Assembly: GCA_963743035.1 (NCBI GenBank)
Contig: CAVUOB010000005.1
Location: 186,001 to 250,000, forward strand
Direction: 5' to 3'
Source: PALSA-911 sp963743035
Lineage (GTDB): Bacteria; Pseudomonadota; Alphaproteobacteria; Acetobacterales; Acetobacteraceae
Length of the DNA stretch: 64,000 nucleotides
The translations under genes and the position numbers were made by a program. Within the stretch, counting starts at the first letter, position 1. Every line of letters starts with the position of its first letter. Below, in pieces: positions 9,352 through 18,299 of the stretch. Below the pieces are notes generated by a model. It worked only from the letters and a program-made list of their open reading frames with translations, was not told where the DNA came from and searched no databases.

Positions 9352-9392
9352 CTCCCCCTCACCCCGCCCTCTCCCCCGAAGCGGGGGAGAGG
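9352..9392. repeat. CTCCCCC/GGGGGAG hairpin repeat, family B copy 2
   Basis: CTCCCCCTCACCCCGCC is followed by the hairpin CTCTCCCCCG, AAG loop, CGGGGGAGAG. It lies between the end of the LLM oxidoreductase gene and the start of the solute-binding protein gene, both leftward. Confidence 0.75.
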
Positions 9393-9424
9393 AAAAGGTG
9401 AACGTTACGATATCGATTGGTCCG

Positions 9425-10660
9425 CTATTCCGCCGCCATCTGGCGCAGGTTCGGGGACTCGATCAGCGACACCGGCGCCTCGGCCTCGAACGGGCTGTTC
9501 AGGCCCAGCCGGTCGCCGATCTCGCGCACGCGCGGCATGACTTCCTGGCCGAGCAGGCGGATGCAGGTCTTGGCATCCTCCACCGACACGTCGCCGTCAT
9601 TGCCCCAGAACGCCATGATGCCGGGCCGGGTTTCCTCCATGATGATCTTCAGCTTTTCCACCACCGTGTCGGGGGTGCCGCAGATGATCATCATATTTTC
9701 GCGCTGTTCCTCGAAGGTCGGGGCGCCGCGCGGGCTGACGGCGCGGCCGGTGGCGAATTCGACGAAGCCGCGGCGCTGCGTGGGCGAGAAATAGCCGGAC
9801 GGGCTGGACCAGACCGGATGCGCGAGGCCGGTGAACTCGCCCTGCATCCACAGAAACTTCTTCGCGTTCGCGACCGCCTTTTCCTCGGTGTCGGAGACAT
9901 GCACGCGGATCAGGTAGCCGCGGTTCTCCGGCCCCGGGGTGTACCCGACCTCATTCGCCGCGGCGTCGTAAGTTGCCCAGATCTTCTTCGTCGCCTCGAT
10001 CGAAGTGTTGAGGCAGATATAGGGATAGCGGTGCTTGGCGGACCAGATCACCGTCTCCGTCGACAGCACGCCGGGGATCCAGATGCGCGGATGCGGCTTC
10101 TGCAGCGGCACCACCCAGGGGTTTACCACGCGGTGCTGGTAATGCGTGCCTTCCCAGCGGAACGGGCCGGGCTGGCTCCAGGTCTTGACGATCAGGTCGT
10201 GCGCTTCCTCGAACCGCTCGCGGTTGAAGGCCGGGTTCACGCCGGTGGCGAGCTGTTCCTGCCCGCCGCCGCGCACGAAGCCGGAAACCAGCCTGCCCTT
10301 GGAGATCATGTCGATCATGCCGAGTTCTTCGGCCAGGCGGACCGGATTATCCGCCAGCGGCAGCGGATTGCCGAGGATGACGATCTTCACCCGCTTGGTG
10401 ACGGCGGCGAGGATGGAGGCGAAGACGTTGGTTTTCGCCTGCATGCAGAACGGCGCGTTGTGGTGCTCGTTCAGCATGATGCCGTCCACGCCCATTTCCT
10501 CGGCGTAGATGTACTGCTCCAGGTATTCGTTGTAGAGGCGGCTGCCCTCGACGGGGTCGAAGTTCTTGTTGGAGAACATTAGCGCGGTGGCGCCGAACTT
10601 CAGACCCTCGTTCGGGTCGTAGGCGGACATCGGCTGCTCGGTGAAGTACATCAGATGCAT
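9425..10660 (-). CDS. LLM-class flavin-dependent oxidoreductase (luciferase-like monooxygenase)
   Basis: FMN- or F420-type TIM-barrel monooxygenase of 411 residues. The bacterial luciferase-like fold shows in the opening MHLMYFTEQPM, the EEMGVDGIMLNEHHNAPFCM segment, VILGNPLPLADNPVRLAEEL and GRLVSGFVRGGGQEQ. The NEHH and NPVRLAEE patterns are typical of the family. The start has GGGAGAG upstream. An alpha/beta hydrolase gene lies directly upstream (43 bp gap) in the same direction, a pairing often seen when an LLM enzyme and a hydrolase act in turn on one substrate. The exact substrate is not recognisable. No frameshift was found. Confidence 0.92.
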   Translation of the reverse strand: MHLMYFTEQPMSAYDPNEGLKFGATALMFSNKNFDPVEGSRLYNEYLEQYIYAEEMGVDGIMLNEHHNAPFCMQAKTNVFASILAAVTKRVKIVILGNPLPLADNPVRLAEELGMIDMISKGRLVSGFVRGGGQEQLATGVNPAFNRERFEEAHDLIVKTWSQPGPFRWEGTHYQHRVVNPWVVPLQKPHPRIWIPGVLSTETVIWSAKHRYPYICLNTSIEATKKIWATYDAAANEVGYTPGPENRGYLIRVHVSDTEEKAVANAKKFLWMQGEFTGLAHPVWSSPSGYFSPTQRRGFVEFATGRAVSPRGAPTFEEQRENMMIICGTPDTVVEKLKIIMEETRPGIMAFWGNDGDVSVEDAKTCIRLLGQEVMPRVREIGDRLGLNSPFEAEAPVSLIESPNLRQMAAE

Positions 10661-10702
10661 GGCTACTCTCCCAGGTCGGAATTTACTTCCGGAATTTGTT
10701 GT

Positions 10703-11485
10703 TCAGGCGTTCACGAACGAAGCGACCAGGCCGGCGAGTGCCGCCGGCTGTTCCATGTCGACGCAATGGCCGGAATTCTTGACCGTCTCGGTGCGGGCGC
10801 TGCGCAGCGCGGCAGCATACTGCTCCTGCACGCAGTTCGGCACGATCTTGTCGTTATCGCCCCAGACCACGAGGGAGGGCGTGCGCACGCCGCCGAGCAG
10901 GTTGGGCAGGGTCTGGCTGTACATGTAGGGCTTCCAGGCGGTACGGAAGCTCATCTCCCGGCAGATGTCCCATTGTTCCAGCTGGTCGGTGCTGACATCG
11001 CCGAATACCCGGGTGAAGGCGGCCGGATCATGGAAGCCGAGGCGGGCGTAGTCGATATAGCTCACCAGCGCCTGGTCGGCGATGAAGCCTTCCTTCGGCT
11101 TGATCCCCATCGCGCCCACCAGCACCAGGCGGCGATAGGCGGTGGGCGCCTGGCTGGCCATCTCGGCGGCGATCCAGCCGCCGAAGCCGAGGCCGACGAT
11201 GGAAGCGTCGGAGATGCCGAGATCGGCCAGCAGCCAGGCATAGATCGCGGCGATGTCGCGCGGGCTGCGCAGCCAGGAAGGGCGGTCGACCGAGCGGCCC
11301 CAGCCGGGATGATGCGGGACCAGAACCTCAAAATCGCGGGCCAGTTCATCGTAGAAAGGCAGCCGGTCCGGCGTGCCGAAATCATGATGCAGCACAAGGA
11401 TCTTCTTGCCGCTGCCGGCGCGCGACAGATGCACCTTGGCACCGGCCAGTTGCAGCATCGAATCAGTCCAGGTCACACTCGTCAT
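10703..11485 (-). CDS. alpha/beta-hydrolase-fold protein lacking the nucleophile serine
   Basis: Alpha/beta hydrolase of about 260 residues. The ATG at 11485 is chosen because GAGAGG sits about 5 bases ahead; the open frame reaches 11536. The fold is shown by the oxyanion-side HHDFGTPDRLPFYDELARDF, PHHPGWGRS, the acid region VVWGDNDKIVPN and the final NSGHCVDME with the catalytic-type His. The nucleophile elbow, usually GxSxG, reads VGLGFGGW; the DNA gives GGC CTC GGC TTC GGC, so Gly replaces Ser. Hydrolysis by the usual triad is therefore not expected. The fold does include members that work without this serine. It lies just upstream of the LLM monooxygenase and probably shares its transcript. 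Confidence 0.88.
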   Translation of the reverse strand: MTSVTWTDSMLQLAGAKVHLSRAGSGKKILVLHHDFGTPDRLPFYDELARDFEVLVPHHPGWGRSVDRPSWLRSPRDIAAIYAWLLADLGISDASIVGLGFGGWIAAEMASQAPTAYRRLVLVGAMGIKPKEGFIADQALVSYIDYARLGFHDPAAFTRVFGDVSTDQLEQWDICREMSFRTAWKPYMYSQTLPNLLGGVRTPSLVVWGDNDKIVPNCVQEQYAAALRSARTETVKNSGHCVDMEQPAALAGLVASFVNA

Positions 11486-11715
11486 CTTCGTTCCTCTCGA
11501 CGTGCCCCGGCTTGCCCTTTGCCTGGCGCCTGGCACTTTGTTTCGTAACTGCGCCGTTCGCGGGACGTCGTGGGACGAACCTGCTGGCAGACCCTCACTC
11601 GGGGGACGAGGATACCCACGGGTAGGATCGCTTGTCTATTGGTCGGCCCGTGACGTTCTGGTTAGGAGCTGCCCGCTTCGGCACCCTCATTGCCAGGCCG
11701 GCTGCGCGCGAGCCG

Positions 11716-12726
11716 TCAGACGACATCCTGTGGGCGCAGCCGGCACCATTCGGCTTCCGGCCCCCATTCCATCTGTACCGTGGCATGGCCGATGCCGAAG
11801 CGCTTGCGCAGCTCGGCCGCGACCTCGTGCGGGCGCGTGGGCGGGTGACCGGCCTCCCCGGGATCGGCGCAGACCAGATGCACGGTCAGCGCCGCCTCGG
11901 TGGTGCTCAGCCCCCAGATATGCAGGTCATGCACCTCGCTCACGCCCGGCAGGCCCGACAGATAGGCCTGCACCGAGCCTTCCTCGATGCCGGCGGGCAC
12001 GTGGTCCAGCACCAGGGAGACCGCTTCGCGCAGCAGGCCCCAGGTACCGATGGCGATCACCGCGACGATCGCCAAGCTGGTCAGCGGATCGAGCCACAGC
12101 CAACCGGTGAGAAGGATCAGCAGCGCGGCAACGATGACGCCGAACGAGACCGCGGCATCGGCGACCATATGGACATAGGTGGTGCGCAGATTGAGGTCCC
12201 CGGCCCGGCCGCGCATGAACATCAGCGCGGTGGCGCCGTTGACCAGGATGCCGATGCCGGCGACCACGATCACGGTCCATTCGGCCACCGGTGCGGGATG
12301 GAGGAGACGCTCGAACGCCTCCAGCCCGATGGCGCCGATGCTGACCAGCAGGATCGCGGCATTGGCGAGCGAGGCCAGGATGGAGGTACGGCCCCAGCCA
12401 TAGGTGCGCCGCCCGCTCGGCGGCAGCCGGGTCAGCGCCGCGGCCCCCCAGGCCAGCAACAGGCTGAGCACATCGCCAAGGTTGTGCGTGGCGTCGGCGA
12501 TCAGCGCGACGGAGTTGGCCATGAAGCCGTAGAACATCTCGACGATGACGAACAGGCTGTTGAGCACGACGCCGATGGCGAACGCGCGGTCATGCGACAC
12601 CGGGCCGTGGTGGTGGTGCCCCAAACCGTGTGCATATCCGTGCGCGTGGTCATGCCCATGGCCTGCGTCGTGGCCATGGCCGGCATGGTCGTGGTCTCCA
12701 TGCTTCGCATCGATCGGATCGGCCAT
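11716..12726 (-). CDS. cation diffusion facilitator metal exporter (CzcD/ZitB type)
   Basis: Inner-membrane antiporter that exports Zn2+ and related divalent metals, 336 residues. The N-terminal 45 residues are extremely His-rich (GHGHDAGHGHDHAHGY, GLGHHHHGP), a usual metal-loading segment. Membrane helices follow, with the two HxxxD-type zinc-site segments: ALIADATHNLGDVLSLLL in helix 2 and VHMVADAAVSFGVIV in helix 5. A cytosolic C-terminal domain (VHDLHIWGLSTTEAALTVHLV) completes the family pattern. The ribosome site is AAGGACGCAGGA ahead of ATG. It is transcribed leftward, divergent from uppP; the 205-bp gap between them shows no clear regulator site. Metal specificity is not certain. Confidence 0.94.
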   Translation of the reverse strand: MADPIDAKHGDHDHAGHGHDAGHGHDHAHGYAHGLGHHHHGPVSHDRAFAIGVVLNSLFVIVEMFYGFMANSVALIADATHNLGDVLSLLLAWGAAALTRLPPSGRRTYGWGRTSILASLANAAILLVSIGAIGLEAFERLLHPAPVAEWTVIVVAGIGILVNGATALMFMRGRAGDLNLRTTYVHMVADAAVSFGVIVAALLILLTGWLWLDPLTSLAIVAVIAIGTWGLLREAVSLVLDHVPAGIEEGSVQAYLSGLPGVSEVHDLHIWGLSTTEAALTVHLVCADPGEAGHPPTRPHEVAAELRKRFGIGHATVQMEWGPEAEWCRLRPQDVV

Positions 12727-12931
12727 TCCTGCGTCCTTGCGGTCAGCGCCGCGATGAAATGCGGCAACGCCGCCAGACTAGCGCACCCGGCGCGCCCAAT
12801 CGACACGGCGCCGCGGCGCGGCCCCCGCATTAGGACGAAATCGCCGGAACGGGTTGCCTTGGCGTCAGGATTCGGCCAGGAAACCCCGGCCAGGACCACC
12901 GGATGCAACCCCGCCGTGAGGACATGACACC

Positions 12932-13768
12932 ATGAGCACTTTGCACGCCCTCATCATCGCTGTCCTGCAGGGGGCGACCGAGTTGTTCCCGGTCAGCTCG
13001 CTCGGCCACGCCGTGGTGCTGCCCTCGCTGGTGAGCTGGGCGCTCGATCAGCGCTCCCCCGAATTCCTGCCCTTCCTGGTCATGCTGCACACCGGCACCG
13101 CGATCGCGCTGCTGGCCTATTTCTGGCGCGACTGGTGGTCGCTGGCGACCGGCGTGCTCGGCCTCTCGGGCAAGCACCAGGTCGCCGAGGCGCGCCGGGT
13201 GTTCCTGCTGATCGTCATCGCCACCATTCCCGCGGTGATCATCGGCTTCCTGCTGGAGAAATTCGTCCGCGGCCTGTTCGGCTCCCCCGTCATCGCCGCC
13301 ATCTTCCTGGTGGTGAACGGTGGATTGCTGCTGTTCGGCGAGAAGCTGCGCGGGCGCGGCGGGCATCGGCCGCTTTCCAGCCTGACCCCGACCGACGCGC
13401 TGACCATCGGCTTCTGGCAGTGCCTGGCGCTGATCCCCGGCATCTCCCGCTCCGGCGCCACGATCGTCGGCGGGCTGCTGCGCGGGGTGGACCATGCGGG
13501 ATCGGCGCATTTCTCCTTCCTGATCGCAACGCCGATCATCATCGGCGCCACCGTGCTGGAAGTGCCGAAGCTGCTGCATTCCAGCGTTCCCGCCGGGGTG
13601 TTCGAGCTGTCCGCCCTTGCCGCGGTAGTGGCCGGGCTTACCGCCTATGCCAGCACCTGGTTCCTGATGCGGTATTTCCGCCAGCACGATTCCTGGGCGC
13701 TCACTCCGTTCGCGGTCTATTGCTTCGTGGCCGGCCTGGGCAGCCTCGTGTTCCTCACCGTTCTATAG
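12932..13768 (+). CDS. uppP: undecaprenyl-diphosphatase (BacA/UppP)
   Basis: Integral membrane phosphatase that recycles the lipid carrier undecaprenyl diphosphate for peptidoglycan and other envelope polymers. 278 residues with several hydrophobic helices. Both family motifs are visible: LQGATELFPVSSLGHAVVLP near the N-terminus (a variant of the commoner TEFLPISSTGH) and PGISRSGATIVGGLLRG in the second half. The variant first motif occurs in some UppP paralogues, so this may be a second copy rather than the only one; the rest of the genome would tell. Eleven bases after its stop the CoA-transferase gene begins, in the same direction, so co-transcription is possible. Confidence 0.92.
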   Translation: MSTLHALIIAVLQGATELFPVSSLGHAVVLPSLVSWALDQRSPEFLPFLVMLHTGTAIALLAYFWRDWWSLATGVLGLSGKHQVAEARRVFLLIVIATIPAVIIGFLLEKFVRGLFGSPVIAAIFLVVNGGLLLFGEKLRGRGGHRPLSSLTPTDALTIGFWQCLALIPGISRSGATIVGGLLRGVDHAGSAHFSFLIATPIIIGATVLEVPKLLHSSVPAGVFELSALAAVVAGLTAYASTWFLMRYFRQHDSWALTPFAVYCFVAGLGSLVFLTVL

Positions 13769-13778
13769 GCCGATCCCC

Positions 13779-14978
13779 GTGACAGCAGAAACCACCCCGC
13801 CCGCCGGCGGCCCGCTGGCCGGCATCCGCGTCATAGACCTGACCACGGTCGTGCTCGGTCCCTTCGGCACCCAGACGCTCGGCGACATGGGCGCCGACGT
13901 GATCAAGATCGAGATCCCCAGCGGCGACACCACGCGCGAGATCGGGCCGAGCCGCACGCGCGGCATGGGCGCGTATTTCGCCAACCTCAACCGCAACAAG
14001 CGCAGCGTGGTGCTGAACCTCAAGCACAAGCCGGCGACGGACGCTCTGTGGCGGCTGATCGAGGGCGCGGACGTGTTCGTGCACAACATGCGCATCAGCG
14101 CCGCCGAACGCCTGGGGCTGAGCTATGCGGCGATGGCCGCGCGCAACCCGCGCATCATCCACGCCTGCGCCACCGGCTTTCGCCAGGGCAGCTCGGCGCA
14201 GGAGATCCCGGCCTATGACGATCTGATCCAGGGACTGAGCGGCATGGCGTCGTTGAACGCCGGGCCGGACGGCGCGCCGCGCTACTTTCCCACCGTGGCC
14301 GCGGACAAGCTGACCGGGCATGTGCTGGCCTCGATGATCGGCATGGCGCTGTTCCATCGCGAACGCACCGGCCAGGGCCAGGAAGTGCACGTGCCGATGA
14401 TGGAAACCATGCTGAACTTCATGCTGGTCGAGCATCTCTGGGCCGGCACGCTGAACGAGCCGGAAAACGGCCTGGGCTACCCGCGCATGCTGACGCCGCA
14501 CCGCCGTCCGTTCGCGACCCAGGACGGCTTCCTGTGCGTGATTGCCGTATCCGATGTGCAATTCAACAAAATCTTCACGGCGATGGGCCAACCGGAGCTG
14601 ATGGAAGACCCGCGCTTCTGCTCGGTCTATGCGCGCGGGCGCAACGCCGATGCGGTGTACGGGGCGCTGGCCGACGGGCTGAAGACCCGCACCACCGCCG
14701 AATGGTCGGCAATCCTGACCGCCGCCGACATCCCGAACGGGCCGGCCAATTCCCTGCCGGCGCTGCTGCAGGACGCCTATCTGCAGGAGACCGAGTTCTT
14801 CCAGCGGATGAAGCATCCGGTGGAGGGCGAGGTGCTGGTCACCGCAATCCCCGCCCGCTTCTCTGCCAGCCCCCCCGAGGTGCGCCGCCTGTGGCCGACA
14901 CTCGGCGAGCACACCGACGAGGTGCTGCGCGAAATCGGCTACACCGACGCGGAAATCGCCAGGATCAAGGGCGCATGA
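13779..14978 (+). CDS. CaiB/BaiF family (class III) CoA-transferase
   Basis: Moves CoA between an acyl-CoA donor and a carboxylic acid. 399 residues, the usual size. The N-terminus GGPLAGIRVIDLTTVVLGPFGTQTLGDMGADVIKIE is typical, as is LNRNKRSVVLNLK. The Asp in IPAYDDLIQGLSGM occupies the position of the covalent-intermediate aspartate of the family. The stop overlaps the start of the GDSL hydrolase by four bases (ATGA), indicating translational coupling. The substrate pair cannot be predicted; a second CoA-transferase of the same family lies near 36.3 kb. Confidence 0.93.
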   Translation: MTAETTPPAGGPLAGIRVIDLTTVVLGPFGTQTLGDMGADVIKIEIPSGDTTREIGPSRTRGMGAYFANLNRNKRSVVLNLKHKPATDALWRLIEGADVFVHNMRISAAERLGLSYAAMAARNPRIIHACATGFRQGSSAQEIPAYDDLIQGLSGMASLNAGPDGAPRYFPTVAADKLTGHVLASMIGMALFHRERTGQGQEVHVPMMETMLNFMLVEHLWAGTLNEPENGLGYPRMLTPHRRPFATQDGFLCVIAVSDVQFNKIFTAMGQPELMEDPRFCSVYARGRNADAVYGALADGLKTRTTAEWSAILTAADIPNGPANSLPALLQDAYLQETEFFQRMKHPVEGEVLVTAIPARFSASPPEVRRLWPTLGEHTDEVLREIGYTDAEIARIKGA

Positions 14979-15760
14979 AAATCTCGCGGCGACTGATTCC
15001 CGCGGCGATCCTGCTGGCGAGCCTGCTCGCCGCGGGCCCGCCCCCGCAAACGCGCCCGCCGCTGGCCGCCACGCCGCTCTCCCGCATGGACCTGCCCTGG
15101 TGGAAGGCACGCCATGAGGCGGCGCTAAAACGCCTGCACGAGGGACCGGTGGATCTGCTGTTCCTCGGCGATTCCATCACCCAGAACTGGGAGCGGCACG
15201 GACCCACGCCGCAGATGGATATCCAGCCGGTCTGGCAGCGTTTCTACGGCGACCGCAACGCCGTCAATCTCGGCTTCATCGGCGATACCACGGCCAGCCT
15301 GCTCTGGCGCATCCGCAACGGCGAGGTCGCCGGCATCGCGCCGAAGGCCGCCGTCATCCTGATCGGCGCCAACAATCTCGGCCGTGTGCACTGGTCCGCC
15401 GCGGATACGGTGACCGGGATCGAGACGATCGTCGCCGAACTGCGCAAGCGCCTGCCCACCACGAAGCTGCTGCTGATCAGCGTGCTGCCGAGCGAACGCT
15501 CCGCCTGGGTGGACGAGAACACCGTGGCCATCAACAGGGCCCTGGCCGAGCGCTACGGCAAGGGCGGCGACGTGACCTGGTTCGACGCCACCCGGCTGTT
15601 CACCAAGGAAGGCAAAACCGACCGGTCGCTGTACTACGACCCGACCCTGACCCCGCCGGAACCGACCCTGCACCCGGACCGGCACGGCATGGAAAAACTG
15701 GCAACCGCCATAGAACCCACCCTCGCCGCCATGCTGGGCGACCGCAGCAAGCTGCGGTAG
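14975..15760 (+). CDS. GDSL/SGNH-family hydrolase, exported
   Basis: Secreted or periplasmic esterase-type enzyme, 261 residues. The start at 14975 overlaps the preceding stop (ATGA) and gives a signal peptide, MKISRRLIPAAILLASLLAAG. SGNH blocks are present: block I LLFLGDSITQNW (nucleophile Ser), block II Gly in NLGFIGDTT, block III Asn in VILIGANNLG, and a C-terminal DRHGMEKLA with the Asp-x-x-His of block V (LHPDRHG). Related platelet-activating-factor acetylhydrolase-like proteins act on acetyl or sugar esters. The natural substrate is unknown. Its 3' end meets the family A palindrome and the convergent monooxygenase gene. Confidence 0.9.
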   Translation: MKISRRLIPAAILLASLLAAGPPPQTRPPLAATPLSRMDLPWWKARHEAALKRLHEGPVDLLFLGDSITQNWERHGPTPQMDIQPVWQRFYGDRNAVNLGFIGDTTASLLWRIRNGEVAGIAPKAAVILIGANNLGRVHWSAADTVTGIETIVAELRKRLPTTKLLLISVLPSERSAWVDENTVAINRALAERYGKGGDVTWFDATRLFTKEGKTDRSLYYDPTLTPPEPTLHPDRHGMEKLATAIEPTLAAMLGDRSKLR

Positions 15761-15761
15761 G

Positions 15762-16020
15762 CAAGGCTGGGGCTCCGCCCCAGACCCCGGCAGGGGGGCG
15801 CTGCCCCCTGCACCCCCGCCAAGGGACAGTCGTCCCTTGGATCCCTTCGGACTGGTTTGTTGAGAAGAGGGCCACTGACGCAGCCGATCAACGGCTACGA
15901 CGGTCAGGCCCTCTTCTCAACAAACCAAACGGAAAGGGGTCAAGGGGATGACCATCCCCTTGCGGGGTGGAGGGGCAGAGCCCCTCCTGGGGTTTGGGGC
16001 AAAGCCCCAACCTTGCCTAC
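15762..16020. repeat. large nested palindrome, family A copy 2 (full length)
   Basis: About 260 bp filling the gap between two convergent genes. Outer arms read AGGCAAGG at one end and CCTTGCCT at the other, followed inward by GGGGCTCCGCCCC on the left and GGGGCAAAGCCCC on the right. Inner hairpins CAAGGGACAGTCGTCCCTTG (left) and CAAGGGGATGACCATCCCCTTG-like (right) flank a central 21-bp perfect stem: TGGTTTGTTGAGAAGAGGGC plus C (15853-15873) with its complement at 15907-15927. The loop holds AGCCG/CGGCT. It is likely a bidirectional terminator or a non-coding palindromic element; it has no coding capacity. Confidence 0.85.
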
Positions 16021-17222
16021 AGCCAGCGTTCGCTGAACGGCACGCCGAGGAAGACCTGGCCCACGGTTTCGAAATGGCTGGAGCGGCCCTGCACCTGCTG
16101 GCAGACCGTGTGCACGTCGCGGAAGCGGCGTTCGAACGGGTTGCTCTTGAAGATCGCGGTAGCGCCGGCCTCGTGATAGGCGAAATCCACCACTTCACGC
16201 GCCTGGTGGATGGCGAAGGTGGAGGCTAGGCGGATCGCGGCGCGGTGTTGCACGGTCAGCGACGTGGCCGTGGTCACCGCTTCCTGCGCGTCGGCCAGGG
16301 CCTTGAACACCAGCAGCCGCGCCGCGGAGAATTTGGCCTCGTTATAGGCGAGCTGGGACTGGATCACCTGGCTGTCGCGCAGGGCGGATTGCGTCAGTGC
16401 CGGGGTCTTTTCCTTCGCCAGCCTGACAAAGGCATCCAGCGTGGCGCGCGCCAGGCCCATCGCCACGCCGGCGAAACCGGCGGCGTAGATGTTCATGGTG
16501 CTGAAGCGGTACAGCAGCCCGGGATGCCGGCGCTCCGATTCCATGTCCCGCGTCAGCGACAGGTGGTTGGGCACGAACATGTCCGAGACGGCATAGGTGT
16601 CGCTGCCGGTGCCGCGCAGGCCCATCACGTCCCAGGTGTCGGTGATCGCCGCGTCCTCGCGGCGGAACAGCATCGTCGCATCCCAAGGCCGGCCGTCGGG
16701 GCGCTGGATCGGCGTGCCGTCGGCCTCGAAGGTCGGGCAATGGCCGCCGAGCCAGGTGCAATGGCGGCTGCCGCTGGCGAAGTGCCAGGTTCCCGTGACG
16801 CGCCAGCCGCCCTCGGCGCGGATGGCCTTCGCTCCCGGCCCCTGGCCCCAGGCCAGCACCGCGCGGCGGTCGGCGAAGACGTGGCGCGCCCATTCCGGCT
16901 CCATGTAGGCGGCCGACATCGAGCATCCCGAGCCCTGGTTCATGCACCAGGCCGTGCTGCCGTCGCCGCTGGCGATCGCCTCCACGCATTGCACATAGGT
17001 TACCGGGTCCAACTCGGCCCCGCCGATCGAGCGCGGCAGCAGCAGGCGGAACATGCCCGCCGCGTGCATCGCGTCCACCACTTCCGGCGGCAATTCGTTC
17101 GCCGCATCGATGCGCGGCCCGGCGGCTTCCAGCAGGGGAACCAGCGCACGCGCGGCGGCAAGCGGGGCGGCAGCGAGCGGGGCGGTGTCCGATGTCTGCC
17201 AGCCAGTATCGTGCGCATCCAT
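16017..17222 (-). CDS. acyl-CoA dehydrogenase-fold flavin monooxygenase (HpaH/DszC-like)
   Basis: 401 residues from the chosen ATG, which has GAGGG about 10 bases upstream; the frame is open to 17261. The sequence follows the flavin-dependent hydroxylase branch of the acyl-CoA dehydrogenase fold: LPRSIGGAELDPVTYVQCVE, GDGSTAWCMNQGSGCSM, GWRVTGTWHFASGSRHCTW, DTWDVMGLRGTGSDTYAVSD and a C-terminal helix bundle ending EAGATAIFKSNPFERRFRDV. The GTWHFASG segment and missing catalytic Glu favour reduced-flavin hydroxylases such as 4-hydroxyphenylacetate 3-monooxygenase or dibenzothiophene monooxygenase over true dehydrogenases. Such enzymes need a flavin reductase, none of which is seen nearby. Substrate unknown; the hydrolases divergent from it could belong to the same pathway. 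Confidence 0.88.
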   Translation of the reverse strand: MDAHDTGWQTSDTAPLAAAPLAAARALVPLLEAAGPRIDAANELPPEVVDAMHAAGMFRLLLPRSIGGAELDPVTYVQCVEAIASGDGSTAWCMNQGSGCSMSAAYMEPEWARHVFADRRAVLAWGQGPGAKAIRAEGGWRVTGTWHFASGSRHCTWLGGHCPTFEADGTPIQRPDGRPWDATMLFRREDAAITDTWDVMGLRGTGSDTYAVSDMFVPNHLSLTRDMESERRHPGLLYRFSTMNIYAAGFAGVAMGLARATLDAFVRLAKEKTPALTQSALRDSQVIQSQLAYNEAKFSAARLLVFKALADAQEAVTTATSLTVQHRAAIRLASTFAIHQAREVVDFAYHEAGATAIFKSNPFERRFRDVHTVCQQVQGRSSHFETVGQVFLGVPFSERWL

Positions 17223-17499
17223 GCCCGTCGTTTCCCTCGTTCTTTCATTCTGAGCCGGCACGCTACACCGCGTTCGCCGGGCCGCGAAAGCCGGCTCGTT
17301 GCGGGGCCACTCGATTGACGTACCAGACGCGCGCCCTCAATACTAGCCAGTAGGCAAGGCCATGGGGAGGCGGTGTTGAACGCGTGCAGGATGCTGTCGA
17401 CATGGACCGGTTCGCGGGGCACGACGACCTCGGCTGCCCGGCCGGCCGGGAGCCCGCAGCCCTAATCGCCACGCCCGTTATCACCGCCCGGAGTAAATC

Positions 17500-18282
17500 G
17501 TGACCGAACCCGAGACGCTTACCGTTGATATCAACGGCTTCCCGACGCGCGTGTGGCGCAAGGGCTCCGGCCCGAAGATCGGCTTCCTGGCCGGCTTCGG
17601 CGGCCTGCCGCGCTGGGTGCCGTTCCTGGACCGGCTGGCGGAAACCCGGACCGTGATCGTGCCCTCCCTGCCCGGCTTTCCCGGCGGCGACCGCGGCCAC
17701 ACGGTGCTGGACAACCATCTCGACTGGGTGCTCGCGGTGCACCAGATCCTGACCCGGGCGGAGCTGATCGGCGCCGACCTCGCCGGCAGCTCGGTCGGCG
17801 CCGCCATGGCGATGGAGATCGCGGCGATCTGGCCGGCCGCGGTGCGCCGCCTGGTCGCGATCGCGCCGTTCGGCATGTTCGACGACAAGGACCCGCCGAC
17901 CGACCCCTGGGCGCAGCGCGGCGACGCGGTGCCCGGCCTGATGTGCAGCGATCCCGCGATCTACACCGCGCTGAAGGCAATGCCGGAGGGCGCCAACTCC
18001 ATCGAATGGCCGATCGAGCAGACCCGCGCCAGCGAGGCGGCCGCACGCATCTTCTGGCCGCTCGGCAATACACGCATCGAAAAGCGCCTGCCCCTGATCA
18101 CCGCGCCGACGCTGCTGCTCTGGGGCGAACACGACAAGATCATGCCGCGCAGCTATGCGGACCGCTTCACGGCCAGGATCGGCGGCAAGACGCAAACCCG
18201 GGTGATCCCCGGCGCCGGACACCTGGCCGAGCTCGACAGGCCCGACGACGTGGCGGCTGCCATCCTCGCCTTCACCGCGTAA
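17500..18282 (+). CDS. alpha/beta hydrolase
   Basis: 260 residues with the complete catalytic set: nucleophile elbow LAGSSVGA (Ser in GSSVG), acid-loop WGEHDKIMP, and GAGHLAELDRP with the final His. The N-terminal strand pattern (VWRKGSGPKIGFLAGFGGLPRW) fits the MhpC-like group of hydrolases and meta-cleavage product hydrolases. It starts a two-gene rightward unit with the esterase gene 17 bp downstream, and diverges from the monooxygenase gene. The 277-bp gap upstream (17223-17499) holds no convincing gene; a TTGACG at 17315 could be part of a promoter, but the matching -10 is poor. Confidence 0.9.
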   Translation: MTEPETLTVDINGFPTRVWRKGSGPKIGFLAGFGGLPRWVPFLDRLAETRTVIVPSLPGFPGGDRGHTVLDNHLDWVLAVHQILTRAELIGADLAGSSVGAAMAMEIAAIWPAAVRRLVAIAPFGMFDDKDPPTDPWAQRGDAVPGLMCSDPAIYTALKAMPEGANSIEWPIEQTRASEAAARIFWPLGNTRIEKRLPLITAPTLLLWGEHDKIMPRSYADRFTARIGGKTQTRVIPGAGHLAELDRPDDVAAAILAFTA

Positions 18283-18299
18283 TTCAGAAAGACCCCGAC

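Noticed and set aside
17263..17499. Possible small gene on the minus strand upstream of the monooxygenase
   Set aside because: The frame is Arg-rich, has no ribosome site, and mostly overlaps the 5' end of the monooxygenase in another frame.
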